From: UBA10649 sp965227045
GTDB taxonomy: Bacteria > Actinomycetota > Actinomycetes > S36-B12
Length of the DNA stretch: 64,000 nt
NCBI GenBank assembly: GCA_965227045.1
Contig: OZ245718.1
Location: 1,798,001-1,862,000, forward strand
Reading direction: 5' to 3'
A program made the position numbers and the translations under genes. Below the pieces are notes generated by a model, which searched no databases, was not told where the DNA came from, and saw nothing but the letters and a program-made list of their open reading frames with translations. This document shows, in pieces, positions 24,442 to 32,839 of the stretch; position 1 is the first letter of the stretch; every line of letters begins with the position of its first letter.

Positions 24442-25293
24442 ATGACGGCGATCCCCCGCGCTACCGACGAACCGAATCGCTCTGGACGGCTGGCGAGGCT
24501 AGTCGATGCTGAGCGCTTCAACCTCGCTATCTCCGCTGTCATCGTCGCAAACGCGGTCGTTCTCGGCCTCGAGACATTCCCGCGAGTCGTCGAGTCCTAC
24601 GGGTCGACGCTCACCCTGCTGAACGAGGCCTTCTACGTCGTCTTTGTCGTTGAGCTCGTGCTGCGTCTCGTGTCGTATGGACGTCGACCGCAGGACTTCT
24701 TCAAGAACCCGTGGAACGTGTTCGACTTCATCATCATCGGGGGCGTGCTGATCCCCGCGGTCCGAGAGCAGGCGCAGCTCCTGCGATTGCTCCGACTCCT
24801 GCGCATCGTCCGCCTCATTCGCTTCCTGCCGGACGCGCGTGTCCTCCTGCTCACTGTGGTCAAGTCCCTCCCGTCGATGATCAGCATGATCGTGCTGACG
24901 GTGCTGCTGCTGTTCCTCTACGGAATGATCGGCTGGTCCATGTTCGGTGCCGCTCTTCCCGAGACCTGGGGAACGATCGGCAAGGCGATGCTCACGCTGT
25001 TCATCCTGCTCACGCTGGAGAACTTCCCCACGTACCTTGATGAGGCCAAGGCCGTGACGCCCTGGGCGATTGTGTTCTTCGTGTCCTACGTGCTTGTCGC
25101 GGCGTTCCTGGTCTTCAACCTTCTCATTGGAATCGTCATCGGCTCGATGGAGAAGGCGCGTGAGCACGAGGCTGAGATCGATCGAACCCAAGAGGACTCC
25201 GATCTGCTGCAACGGATCGCGATGCTCCAGGACTCACTGACGCAGTTACAGGCCGACATCAGGCGACGAGAACGCGAGCAGCACAGCAGGTGA
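24442..25293 (+). CDS. Six-TM voltage-gated-type ion channel
   Basis: This 283-residue single-domain channel starts at the ATG at 24442. S1 begins at about residue 26. S4 (114-134) has arginines every third residue (LLRLLRLLRIVRLIRFLP). The pore follows, with the filter TLENFP at 191-196, then S6 and a C-terminal coiled-coil (EKAREHEAEIDRTQEDSDLLQRI and onward). The layout matches bacterial NaChBac-like channels, whose filter is usually TLESWS; the conserved Glu is kept but the next residues differ, so ion selectivity is uncertain. Its stop is 2 bases from the convergent ABC gene stop. Confidence 0.88.
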   Translation: MTAIPRATDEPNRSGRLARLVDAERFNLAISAVIVANAVVLGLETFPRVVESYGSTLTLLNEAFYVVFVVELVLRLVSYGRRPQDFFKNPWNVFDFIIIGGVLIPAVREQAQLLRLLRLLRIVRLIRFLPDARVLLLTVVKSLPSMISMIVLTVLLLFLYGMIGWSMFGAALPETWGTIGKAMLTLFILLTLENFPTYLDEAKAVTPWAIVFFVSYVLVAAFLVFNLLIGIVIGSMEKAREHEAEIDRTQEDSDLLQRIAMLQDSLTQLQADIRRREREQHSR

Positions 25294-25295
25294 CT

Positions 25296-26252
25296 TCAGG
25301 CGTCAGAAGAACGCAACGCCCGTCGAACGCCATCCATTGACAGCACTCCAGCATCGCCCACACGCACCCGCCCCGACGACGACTCAAGAAGCACGGCCAG
25401 TGCGTCTCTCAGCGTTGCCGTCTCCGGTATCTGCGCGAGTGATGCGTCGTCTGCGGTAGTCGGCTCGAGCACGTCGCGATCGACAGCGGTTACCGCAAGC
25501 AGCTTGACGGTGCGATCGGTCCCGACGAAGTCAGCGACGAACTCCGAAGCCGGACGGGCGAGTATCTCGACAGGTGACGCGTATTGCTCGAGGTAGCCGC
25601 CCTGGCGCATGACGGCGATACGGTCGCCGAGCCTGACCGCCTCGTCGATGTCGTGCGTCACGAACACAACCGTCTTGTTCACTGTGGCGAGGAGGCGGAG
25701 CATCTCCTCCTGCAGGCGGTCGCGCTCAATGGGATCGACCGCGCCGAAGGGCTCGTCCATCAAGAGCACGGGCGGGTCGACCGCGAGGGCGCGGGCCACA
25801 CCAACTCGCTGGCGTTGGCCTCCGGACAGCTGCTGGGGGTAGCGCTCTCCGTAGATTTCAGGGTCCAGGCCGACGAGCGCGAGCATCTCGTCGACTCTGG
25901 TGCGGATTCGCTTCTTGTCCCACCCGGACAGGCTCGGCACGGTCGCGACGTTCTTGCGCACCGTCTGGTGGGGGAACAGTCCGACCTGCTGGATGACGTA
26001 GCCGATCGACCGCCGCAGTTCGACCGCATCGACCGTCGAGACATCCCGGCCGTCGACGTAGATGCGTCCTGACGAGGGCTCCACGAGCCGATTGATCATC
26101 CGCATCGTGGTCGTCTTGCCGCACCCGGACGGCCCGACAAGGGCCGCGAGCTCCCCAGGAAACACGTCGAGCGAGAGCTCGTTGACGGCCATCGTGCCGT
26201 CGGGATAGCGCTTGGCCACGCTCTCAAGGCGGATCATCGGTTCGCGTGTCAT
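25296..26252 (-). CDS. OpuC/ProV-type ABC transporter ATPase
   Basis: This 318-residue ATPase has Walker A GPSGCGKTT, signature LSGGQRQRVGVARAL, Walker B VLLMDEPFGA and a C-terminal CBS-like region (about residues 240-315). This layout is that of quaternary-amine importers (ProV, OpuAA, OpuCA). It is transcribed divergently from an operon encoding two matching permeases, with a shared 77-base promoter region, so the three form one importer. Substrate could be a betaine or a sulfur-containing analogue; see the operon's first two genes. Confidence 0.9.
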   Translation of the reverse strand: MTREPMIRLESVAKRYPDGTMAVNELSLDVFPGELAALVGPSGCGKTTTMRMINRLVEPSSGRIYVDGRDVSTVDAVELRRSIGYVIQQVGLFPHQTVRKNVATVPSLSGWDKKRIRTRVDEMLALVGLDPEIYGERYPQQLSGGQRQRVGVARALAVDPPVLLMDEPFGAVDPIERDRLQEEMLRLLATVNKTVVFVTHDIDEAVRLGDRIAVMRQGGYLEQYASPVEILARPASEFVADFVGTDRTVKLLAVTAVDRDVLEPTTADDASLAQIPETATLRDALAVLLESSSGRVRVGDAGVLSMDGVRRALRSSDA

Positions 26253-26329
26253 GGGGTACTTTCTACTTTGCCGATAGATTTACTATACAATCTCATCAAC
26301 GTAGAGCCGCGAGTGAAGGAGCTTCCCCG
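26253..26329. promoter_or_regulatory. Divergent promoter of the OpuC-type importer
   Basis: This 77-base region contains an AT-rich core unusual for the genome, with the inverted repeat ATAG (26274-26277), spacer ATTTA, CTAT (26283-26286). TACTATACAAT contains a plausible -10 hexamer for the rightward cysteine dioxygenase operon, and the ribosome site GAAGGAG lies a few bases before its ATG. The repeat could be an operator for a shared regulator. Confidence 0.45.
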
Positions 26330-26791
26330 ATGACAACGACGACGTCGACCGACCACGACCTCGAGCGTAGGGCCCGCGAACTCGCGGCAGACCCGCAGTT
26401 GTGGCTGCGTCACGTGCATTTCGGTACCCCGCGAGTCTGCGTGCCTATCGATGTCGGCACCGATGTCGAGGTCTGGCTGCTGATGTGGGCGCCCGGCCAA
26501 GGAACCGGCCTGCATGACCACGGCGGCTCCAGCGGCTGCTTCACGGTCCTCCACGGCTCTATCTCCGAACTGGTCATCGACGCTGACGGTCAACCTCGGC
26601 TGGACAGCTACTCCGAGGGTGATGTCCGCATGTTCGACGCGGACATCGTTCACGACGTGTTCAACGACGGTACTGAAGGCGCGATCACTCTGCACGTCTA
26701 CCGACCGGTTCTCGACACGATGACCCACTACTCGTGGGACGAGAACGGTCTCCAGGCGACGGACACTCGACGCTCGGGTCGCGACTGGTGA
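26330..26791 (+). CDS. Cysteine dioxygenase-family cupin
   Basis: This 153-residue protein starts at the ATG at 26330 (upstream GAAGGAG). The cupin iron site is GTGLHDHGGSSGCF (two His, plus the Cys that in many CDOs is cross-linked to Tyr) and a third His in ADIVHDVFN; HVYRPVLDTMTHYSWDENG follows. The family oxidises cysteine to cysteine sulfinate, or related thiols such as 3-mercaptopropionate. It is the first gene of a coupled operon with a rhodanese and two ABC permeases, implying that the imported compound is a thiol or sulfur source. Confidence 0.85.
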   Translation: MTTTTSTDHDLERRARELAADPQLWLRHVHFGTPRVCVPIDVGTDVEVWLLMWAPGQGTGLHDHGGSSGCFTVLHGSISELVIDADGQPRLDSYSEGDVRMFDADIVHDVFNDGTEGAITLHVYRPVLDTMTHYSWDENGLQATDTRRSGRDW

Positions 26792-27183
26792 ACGCGCCAG
26801 CAGGCTCGGTCGGCATCGATGATCTTCTCGCCGATGCGCGCACCCGAATCTCCCGCTACTCCCCCACCGGTGCCGCTCGCGCGCTGGCGGACGGAGCGGT
26901 GCTCGTGGACATCCGGCCCAGTGCGCAGCGCCAGGAGTTCGGTGAGATTCCCGGCGCGGTGATCATCGAGCGGAACGTCCTCGAATGGCGCCTTGATCCA
27001 CGCAGTGATGCCCGCCTGGTGGAGATCGCGCACTTCGACAGTGTGATCATCGTGTTCTGTCAGGAGGGCTACACCTCGAGCCTCGCCGCGGATGCGTTGC
27101 GGCAACTGGGGATTTCCGCGAGCGGAGACCTCAATGGCGGCTACGCCGCATGGCGCGATGCGGGACTCCCCACTAGCGTGTGA
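26788..27183 (+). CDS. Single-domain rhodanese
   Basis: This 131-residue protein starts at a GTG overlapping the cupin stop (GTGA). The rhodanese motifs are VLVDIRPSAQRQEFGEIPGA near the start and the active-site loop CQEGYTSS with Cys91, followed by LGISASGDLNGGYAAWRDAGLP. It transfers sulfane sulfur. Placement between cysteine dioxygenase and the importer permeases links it to thiol handling. Confidence 0.88.
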   Translation: MNAPAGSVGIDDLLADARTRISRYSPTGAARALADGAVLVDIRPSAQRQEFGEIPGAVIIERNVLEWRLDPRSDARLVEIAHFDSVIIVFCQEGYTSSLAADALRQLGISASGDLNGGYAAWRDAGLPTSV

Positions 27184-27866
27184 CGGTGTCCGTTTCAGCC
27201 GAGTCGGCGCCGAACCCGTGGTTCAGCTGGGCCTACTTCGAGAACAACACTGACGACCTGCTGAGGGCTGGCCGTGAGCACATCATCATCACGATCGCCG
27301 CGATGGCCCTGGCGATCGCCATCGCCATTCCGTTGACCCTCCTCATTCGTCGCTACCCGCGCCTCCAGGTGCCCGTCCTGGCCGGCTCCGGCATCATCTA
27401 CACGATCCCCTCGCTCGCGCTCATTGCGGGACTGTGGCCGATCCTCGGCCTCACCCCGTGGACTGTGATCGTCGCCCTCGCGCTCTACGCCCTGCTCGTG
27501 GTGCTCCGCAATATGGTTGTCGGTCTTGAGGCGGTATCGGAGAACGTCGTCGACGCTGCGCGCGGAGTCGGATACAGCGGTTCGCAACTGTTATGGCGAG
27601 TTCAGGTTCCGTTGGCGACACCGACAATTCTCGCGGGTGTGCGCATTGCGACGGTCTCCACGGTGGGACTCGTCACGATCGGATCTCTCGTCGGCCACGG
27701 CGGCTTTGGCAGCGTGATCCTCGGCGGCTTCGTCAACAACTTCTACCACGCGCAGATCCTTGCTGGCACTATCGCCGTGGTCATTCTCGCGCTTGCGCTC
27801 GAAGGCGTGCTGATACTTCTTGAGCGAGCCCTCACACCGTGGCTTCGCGTCGAAGGATCGTGGTGA
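27180..27866 (+). CDS. OpuC-type ABC permease, first copy
   Basis: This 228-residue protein has about five or six TM helices and the binding-protein-dependent permease loop ARGVGYSGSQLLWRVQVPLATPTILAGVR (EAA-like). The GTG start overlaps the rhodanese stop by 4 bases. It pairs with the next gene as a heterodimeric channel for the divergent ATPase. Confidence 0.9.
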   Translation: MTVSVSAESAPNPWFSWAYFENNTDDLLRAGREHIIITIAAMALAIAIAIPLTLLIRRYPRLQVPVLAGSGIIYTIPSLALIAGLWPILGLTPWTVIVALALYALLVVLRNMVVGLEAVSENVVDAARGVGYSGSQLLWRVQVPLATPTILAGVRIATVSTVGLVTIGSLVGHGGFGSVILGGFVNNFYHAQILAGTIAVVILALALEGVLILLERALTPWLRVEGSW

Positions 27867-28552
27867 CCGCGATGACCTCGATCTGGGACTGGTTCCTCAA
27901 TGCCGACAACTGGACCGGCTCTTCGGGAGTGCCCGCACGAGTCGTCGAGCACCTGTGGATCAGCGCACGCGCACTGATCATCGCGTTCGCGATCGCCCTG
28001 CCGTTGGGTGTCTGGCTGGGACACAAGGGCAAGTACGGGACCCTGGTGACGACCATCGGAAACCTCGGTCGAGCCATTCCGACCTTCGCACTGCTGATCA
28101 TCCTGGCGTCGTGGGAGACGGTCGGGGTAAGCGACCTGGCGGCGATCATCGCACTCGCCATCTTCGCCATTCCCCCTGTTCTCACGAACGCATTCGTCGG
28201 CGTACGCGACACCGATCGAACCGCAAGGGAAAGCGCTCGCGGAATGGGCATGACCGGATCGCAGGTGCTGTGGCGGGTCGAACTGCCCCTGTCGGTCCCG
28301 GTCGTCGCGGCCGGAATCCGGACCTCCACGGTGCAGGTTGTGGCAACGGCAACACTCGCGGCCCTCGTGGGTGGCGGCGGCCTGGGACGGTTCGTCGTCG
28401 ACGGGTTCGGCCGCCAGGACACCACCTTGATGCTGGCCGGGGTCATCCTCGTGGCGATTGTCTGCGTGACGATCGAACTCGTGCTCGGCAGGGTACAGAA
28501 GGTCCTGACGCCGCGACCGCTGCGTGGCAGCAGGATCCGAAGTGCCTTCTAG
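27863..28552 (+). CDS. OpuC-type ABC permease, second copy
   Basis: This 229-residue permease starts at a GTG overlapping the first permease (GTGA); an ATG at 27872 is also possible. EAA-like loop: ARGMGMTGSQVLWRVELPLSVPVVAAG. GPxIPTFALL-like (GRAIPTFALLIIL) is typical of the ProW/OpuCB family. It is the last gene of the cupin-rhodanese-permease operon; the binding protein has its own leader 200 bases downstream. Confidence 0.9.
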   Translation: MTAMTSIWDWFLNADNWTGSSGVPARVVEHLWISARALIIAFAIALPLGVWLGHKGKYGTLVTTIGNLGRAIPTFALLIILASWETVGVSDLAAIIALAIFAIPPVLTNAFVGVRDTDRTARESARGMGMTGSQVLWRVELPLSVPVVAAGIRTSTVQVVATATLAALVGGGGLGRFVVDGFGRQDTTLMLAGVILVAIVCVTIELVLGRVQKVLTPRPLRGSRIRSAF

Positions 28553-28603
28553 CGGGGAGAGTGACAGACTTCCCATGCGCGGATGCTAGGGTTCTACTCC
28601 TTC

Positions 28604-28620
28604 CCTATTGACTTAATAGG
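28604..28620 (+). promoter_or_regulatory. Palindromic operator upstream of binding-protein gene
   Basis: CCTATT (28604-28609), spacer GACTT, AATAGG (28615-28620) is a perfect palindrome in an AT-rich stretch of an otherwise GC-rich genome, 26 bases before a short ORF and 136 bases before the binding lipoprotein. It looks like a regulator binding site overlapping a promoter. By context a sulfur or thiol regulator is plausible, but this is inference. Confidence 0.45.
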
Positions 28621-28645
28621 TTATCTACAGCTTGGGAGAGAGACA

Positions 28646-28726
28646 GTGCGCGTGCAGTACTTCCGTCTCTCGCACTTGAACCACGAGTTCGCCGACGCCG
28701 ACTGTCGGTCCTCGTCCCCATACTGA
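28646..28726 (+). CDS. Possible 26-residue leader peptide before binding lipoprotein
   Basis: A GTG at 28646, preceded by GGGAGAGAGA, opens a short ORF encoding MRVQYFRLSHLNHEFADADC followed by RSSSPY, ending 29 bases before the lipoprotein ATG. Like the leader before the sulfite reductase it carries one cysteine near its end. It may be a regulatory uORF; nothing else explains the gap. I do not recognise the sequence and cannot show that it is translated. Confidence 0.4.
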   Translation: MRVQYFRLSHLNHEFADADCRSSSPY

Positions 28727-28755
28727 CCACCACCCCTGTCTTCGAAAGGAACCTC

Positions 28756-29775
28756 ATGCTCAGCACCCGATTCACGCGACGAGGACTGGCCGTCGTGGCC
28801 GTCGGCGCCGCGCTCGCCCTGTCTGCCTGCGGCAGTTCATCGTCATCCTCGTCCTCCTCCGCCACCGCCTCGGTGCCCGACGCCGCGTCATCAGCACCCG
28901 CTGCGTCCAGCGCACCAGCGTCCGCCGAGGCGGTTGCCGGCGGGCCGATCACCATCGGCGCCTTCGGCTTCGGTGAGAGCAAGATCATCGCCAACCTCTA
29001 TGCGGATGTGCTCGCGCAGGCAGGATTCGAGCCGACCGTCACCGAGCTCACCAACCGTGAGGTCGTCGAGCCGGCACTGGAGAGCGGCGAGGTCCAGGTC
29101 GTGCCCGAGTACCTCGGAACCCTCACCGAGTTCCTCAACGCGAAAGCGAACGGGCCCGATGCCACTCCGCTCGCATCCGGCGACGTCGACGCCACTCTTG
29201 CCGAAGCCCAGAAGCTTGCGAACGCGGTTGGCATCACGCTGCTCACCCCATCGCCAGCAGCCGACCAGAACGCGTTCGCGGTAACCCGCGAGTTCGCGGA
29301 AGCCAATGGCATCGCCTCGCTGTCCGACCTGGCCGCGTACTCGGCGACAAACGACGTCCGCCTCGGCGGACCTCCGGAGTGCCCGACCCGCGCGTTCTGC
29401 CAGCCGGGCCTTGAGGAGACCTACGGGCTGAAGGTGGCTGAGTTCGTCTCGCTCGACGCCGGTGGCCCGCTCACCAAGCAGGCCCTCTCGCAGGGCAAGA
29501 TCGATGTGGGCCTGGTGTTCTCCTCCGACGGCGGTGTGGCTGCCAACGATCTGGTCGTCCTCACCGACGACAAGTCGCTGCAGACCGTCGACAACATCGT
29601 CGCCGCGGTCAACACCGCTTCGCTCACCCCGACGCTCCAGACCGCACTCGATGCGGTGGCCGCAGCGCTGACGACCGAAGAGCTCGTGCAGCTGAACAAG
29701 GCGGTGGACATCGATCGCGCAGACCCGGCGACCGTTGCCCACGACTGGCTCGTGTCCAAGGGCCTGTCCTCCTAG
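28756..29775 (+). CDS. OpuC-type substrate-binding lipoprotein
   Basis: This 339-residue lipoprotein has a signal peptide with lipobox LSAC at about residues 25-28 and a serine-rich linker (a run of eight or nine Ser). The OpuAC-like domain has NREVVEPALESGEVQVVPEYLGTL, the hallmark of glycine-betaine/choline-type binding proteins. Two Cys in PPECPTRAFCQPG probably form a disulfide. It is separated from the permease operon by 203 bases holding a palindrome and a short ORF, so it may be regulated on its own; a strong hairpin follows. It probably serves the adjacent ATPase and permeases. Confidence 0.9.
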   Translation: MLSTRFTRRGLAVVAVGAALALSACGSSSSSSSSSATASVPDAASSAPAASSAPASAEAVAGGPITIGAFGFGESKIIANLYADVLAQAGFEPTVTELTNREVVEPALESGEVQVVPEYLGTLTEFLNAKANGPDATPLASGDVDATLAEAQKLANAVGITLLTPSPAADQNAFAVTREFAEANGIASLSDLAAYSATNDVRLGGPPECPTRAFCQPGLEETYGLKVAEFVSLDAGGPLTKQALSQGKIDVGLVFSSDGGVAANDLVVLTDDKSLQTVDNIVAAVNTASLTPTLQTALDAVAAALTTEELVQLNKAVDIDRADPATVAHDWLVSKGLSS

Positions 29776-29789
29776 GCAGCGCCACGACG

Positions 29790-29832
29790 AAAGCGGCGGC
29801 CGCGAGGATCAAACCTCCGCGGCCGCCGCTTT
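29790..29832 (+). terminator. Strong hairpin terminator after binding-protein gene
   Basis: Arms at 29790-29807 and 29814-29832 pair over 18 bases (AAAGCGGCGGCCGCGAGG with its complement, one bulged C) around a 6-base loop. The arms start with AAA and end with TTT, giving a short U-run. It lies 14 bases after the binding-protein stop and 20 before the next gene, so it separates the importer from the oxidoreductase. Confidence 0.8.
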
Positions 29833-29851
29833 CGGCATCTACGCTCGCGGG

Positions 29852-32152
29852 ATGAGCGAAACTCTTCATCGCACGTGCCCACTGTGCGAGGCGACGTGTG
29901 GGCTCACCGTGACGATCGACGCGGGAATGGTCACCTCGGTTCGAGGCGACGACAAGGACGTCTTCTCCAAGGGCTACATCTGCCCCAAGGGAGTCTCGAT
30001 CGGAGAACTGCACCACGACCCGGCGCGGCTGCGCTACCCGCTCATCAAGGGCGCCGACGGCGTGCATCGTCGAGCGACCTGGGACGAGGCCTGGGCAGAG
30101 ATCACACGCCTGCTCACCCCCATCCGCGCTGAGCACGGCAATGACGCCGTCGGCGTGTACTTCGGCAATCCAAACGTGCACAACGTCTCGTCGGCCCTGT
30201 ATGCGCCCGCACTGATGCGCGCACTCGACACCAAGTACTACTTCAGCGCCAGCACGGTCGACCAGATGCCGCAGCAGGTGGCAGTCGGGCTGATGTTCGG
30301 CACGGGCCTGTCTGTTCCGGTCCCCGACATCGACCGCACCGACTACCTGCTGATCCTGGGCGCCAATCCGATCGTGTCGAACGGCTCGATGTGGACTGCT
30401 CCAGACCTTCCCGGTCGATTCCGCGATCTCAAGGCGCGCGGTGGACAACTGGTCGTCATCGACCCCATTCGCACGCGAACCGCCCAGGCGGCAACCGAGC
30501 ACCTGCGAATCCGTCCGGGCACCGACGGGTTCCTCGTCGCCGCAATCGCCCACACCCTCTTCGCGGAGGACCTGGTTGACGTGCGCGGCTGCTCGCAACA
30601 CCTCGCCGACGGCGCACTCGATGCGATCCGCCAGGCAGCCGCTGCGTTCGCACCCGCCGAGGTGGCTGCCCTCACCGGCATCCCGGCTCAGACCATCGTC
30701 AGGCTGGCTCGCGAGTTCGCTGCCGCGCCTGCGGCCGCCATCTACGGGCGCATGGGGACCTCGACCGCAGGACTCACTGTCGATGGCAGCGGACCGCAGT
30801 CCTTTGGGACCGCAACGTCGTGGTGGATCGCGGTGGTCAACCTGCTCGGCGGCAACCTCGACCGCGAGGGCGGGGTGATGTGGCCGCTGCCTGCGGCGGG
30901 AGGCCCGTCGACGTCGGGCAAGTCGGGATCAGGTCGCGGGATTCGCATACCGGGTTCGACCCGCACTCGGGTCCGCGATCTGCCGAGCGTTCTCGGCGAG
31001 TTCCCCGCCGCGGTGATGGCCGAGGAGATCGACACTCCATCGGACGATGGCACGCGCCTGCGGGGCCTCATCACCATCGCGGGCAATCCGGTGGTGTCGA
31101 CGCCGGACGGGTCGCGACTGGACGCGGCCCTCGCGACTCTCGAGGTGATGATCAGCGTCGATGCCTACCTCACCGAGACCAGTCGCCACGCGCACGTGGT
31201 CCTGCCTGCGCCGTCACCATTGTCGCGGGGGCACTTCGACCTGGCGTTCTCGAATCTGTCCGTGCGCAATGTCGCGCATTGGTCGGCTCCGTCGATACCC
31301 CTTCGTCGCGATGACGACGCCGACGAACTCGATGAGGGCGAGATACTGCTCCGGCTCGCGTGCGTCGTTCTCGGCGACACGCTCGACGTCGATGAGATGG
31401 ACGACCTCGTCGCAGGTGAGCTGGCAGCTCGCGCGTGCAAGTCCGAGGCCTCCCGAGTCCACGGTCGCGATCCCGCAGAACTCCTCGCCCTGCTGGCTCC
31501 GCGCCGGCGTCAGGAGCGTCTGCTCGACCTGATGCTGCGGTCCGGTCCGTACGGTGATGGCTTCGGCGCGTACCCCGGCGGGCTCAACTTCGACGTCGTA
31601 GCGGCACAGCCGCACGGTGTAGACCTCGGCCCGTTGAAACCGCGCCTCCCGGAGGTTCTCCGCACTCCGTCTGGTCGCATCGAGGCGGCACCAGCGCAAT
31701 TACTGGAGGAGGCCCAGCGCATGGCGCGCGCGCTCGCCATTGCGACGGCCGCGGGGCCACGCGACGAACTGGTGCTCGTCGGCAGGCGTGGGCTTCGCAG
31801 CAACAACTCGTGGATGCACAACGTTCCGCTGCTCGCGAAGGGGTCGAACACGTGCACGCTGTGGCTGCATCCCGACGACGCTGCACGGCTCGGGGTGATC
31901 GACGGCAGCCAGGCCGACGTCACCAACGCGGTCGGGACAGTTCGGGTGGCCGTCGAGGTCACCGATGTCGTCGCACCCGGCGTCGTCTGCCTCCCGCACG
32001 GCTGGGGTCATACCGACGCGCGGACCTGGGGATCCGTCGCCGTCGCTAATCCCGGCGTGAACTCCAACGTGCTCACGGCCTCGTCGGGGCTCGATGACCT
32101 TGCCGGAACCGCAGTGCTCAACGGGATTCCGGTGACGGTGAGCGCCGCCTAG
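29852..32152 (+). CDS. Molybdopterin-dependent oxidoreductase, formate dehydrogenase alpha-like
   Basis: This 766-residue protein is of the DMSO-reductase superfamily. An N-terminal [4Fe-4S] motif CPLCEATC...GYICPKG (four Cys) is followed by molybdopterin-guanine-dinucleotide binding segments LILGANPIVSNGSMW and the C-terminal domain with RSNNSWMHNVPLL and CLPHGWGHTD. No Tat signal is visible, so it is probably cytoplasmic. No electron-transfer subunit or cofactor gene is adjacent, so the partner and substrate are unknown. The putative Mo-ligand region (SASTVDQMP) shows no Cys or Sec, unlike true formate dehydrogenases. It ends in a 4-base convergent overlap with haem oxygenase. Confidence 0.85.
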   Translation: MSETLHRTCPLCEATCGLTVTIDAGMVTSVRGDDKDVFSKGYICPKGVSIGELHHDPARLRYPLIKGADGVHRRATWDEAWAEITRLLTPIRAEHGNDAVGVYFGNPNVHNVSSALYAPALMRALDTKYYFSASTVDQMPQQVAVGLMFGTGLSVPVPDIDRTDYLLILGANPIVSNGSMWTAPDLPGRFRDLKARGGQLVVIDPIRTRTAQAATEHLRIRPGTDGFLVAAIAHTLFAEDLVDVRGCSQHLADGALDAIRQAAAAFAPAEVAALTGIPAQTIVRLAREFAAAPAAAIYGRMGTSTAGLTVDGSGPQSFGTATSWWIAVVNLLGGNLDREGGVMWPLPAAGGPSTSGKSGSGRGIRIPGSTRTRVRDLPSVLGEFPAAVMAEEIDTPSDDGTRLRGLITIAGNPVVSTPDGSRLDAALATLEVMISVDAYLTETSRHAHVVLPAPSPLSRGHFDLAFSNLSVRNVAHWSAPSIPLRRDDDADELDEGEILLRLACVVLGDTLDVDEMDDLVAGELAARACKSEASRVHGRDPAELLALLAPRRRQERLLDLMLRSGPYGDGFGAYPGGLNFDVVAAQPHGVDLGPLKPRLPEVLRTPSGRIEAAPAQLLEEAQRMARALAIATAAGPRDELVLVGRRGLRSNNSWMHNVPLLAKGSNTCTLWLHPDDAARLGVIDGSQADVTNAVGTVRVAVEVTDVVAPGVVCLPHGWGHTDARTWGSVAVANPGVNSNVLTASSGLDDLAGTAVLNGIPVTVSAA

Positions 32153-32775
32153 GGCGCGGCGACGAGTGCGCCAAGCTCGTCGAACAGCTGCGAGTTGGCG
32201 CGATAGGCCACCTTGCACTCCTCGATGAACAGCGCCTTGCCCTCGTCGGTCCACGGCGCCTCGTCAAGATTCACCTTGTACTGCTTGCGGTATGCGTGCA
32301 CGTCCTCGAGTCCACTGAAGTCGTAGTAGGTCAGCGCCGAGGGGTCGATCCCGTATTCGCTGCGAAGTCGGCTGGCGATGACCCGGCCGCCGGCCATGTC
32401 ACCGAGGTAGCGCGTGTAGTGGTGGGCGAGCATGCGCTGCGGGCTGACCGCCGCCTCCCGAATGGCGCGCACATAGGCACGGCTGGCGGGCAGCTGCTCG
32501 GCGGCGTCGGGCTCCTGGCCGAGAGTGCGGAGGTCCGCGGCGATTCTGGCGCGGCGGTCCAGCCGACGATCATCGAACAGAGCGATCGATGGCTCCTGGC
32601 TTTGGACAAGGAGCAGCTGCTCGAGCGCCTGGTAGACCGGGAGCAGCGAGCGGAGCAGCTCGACGTGCGCACGCTCGTCGAGCTCACCCGCCAGCAGACG
32701 GACGATGAACGCACTGCGTTCGGCACGCTCGTGGTCGATCCGAGTGTCGAGTCGGACCGTGTCCGCGAATGCCAT
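32149..32775 (-). CDS. Biliverdin-producing haem oxygenase
   Basis: This 208-residue protein matches the HmuO/HO-1 family: proximal His15 in RIDHERAERSAF and the distal-helix motif HHYTRYLGDMAGGRVIA. It opens haem to biliverdin, CO and iron, so it releases iron for use. A DtxR/IdeR-type iron box lies 65 bases upstream, so expression is expected when iron is scarce. No haem-uptake genes are next to it. Confidence 0.94.
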   Translation of the reverse strand: MAFADTVRLDTRIDHERAERSAFIVRLLAGELDERAHVELLRSLLPVYQALEQLLLVQSQEPSIALFDDRRLDRRARIAADLRTLGQEPDAAEQLPASRAYVRAIREAAVSPQRMLAHHYTRYLGDMAGGRVIASRLRSEYGIDPSALTYYDFSGLEDVHAYRKQYKVNLDEAPWTDEGKALFIEECKVAYRANSQLFDELGALVAAP

Positions 32776-32839
32776 GGTTCCTCCGATGTCAGGGCAGCCC
32801 GGCGGCTGTTTCCGACACAGTGTCGCATAGTTTCGCGAA

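Noticed and set aside
24442..25293. Minus-strand open frame opposite the ion channel
   Set aside because: The product is His/Asp/Glu-rich, the typical complement of a hydrophobic gene, and no ribosome site is seen.
28835..28862. Run of serine codons in the binding lipoprotein as possible repeat element
   Set aside because: It is the normal flexible linker after a lipobox in actinobacterial lipoproteins.
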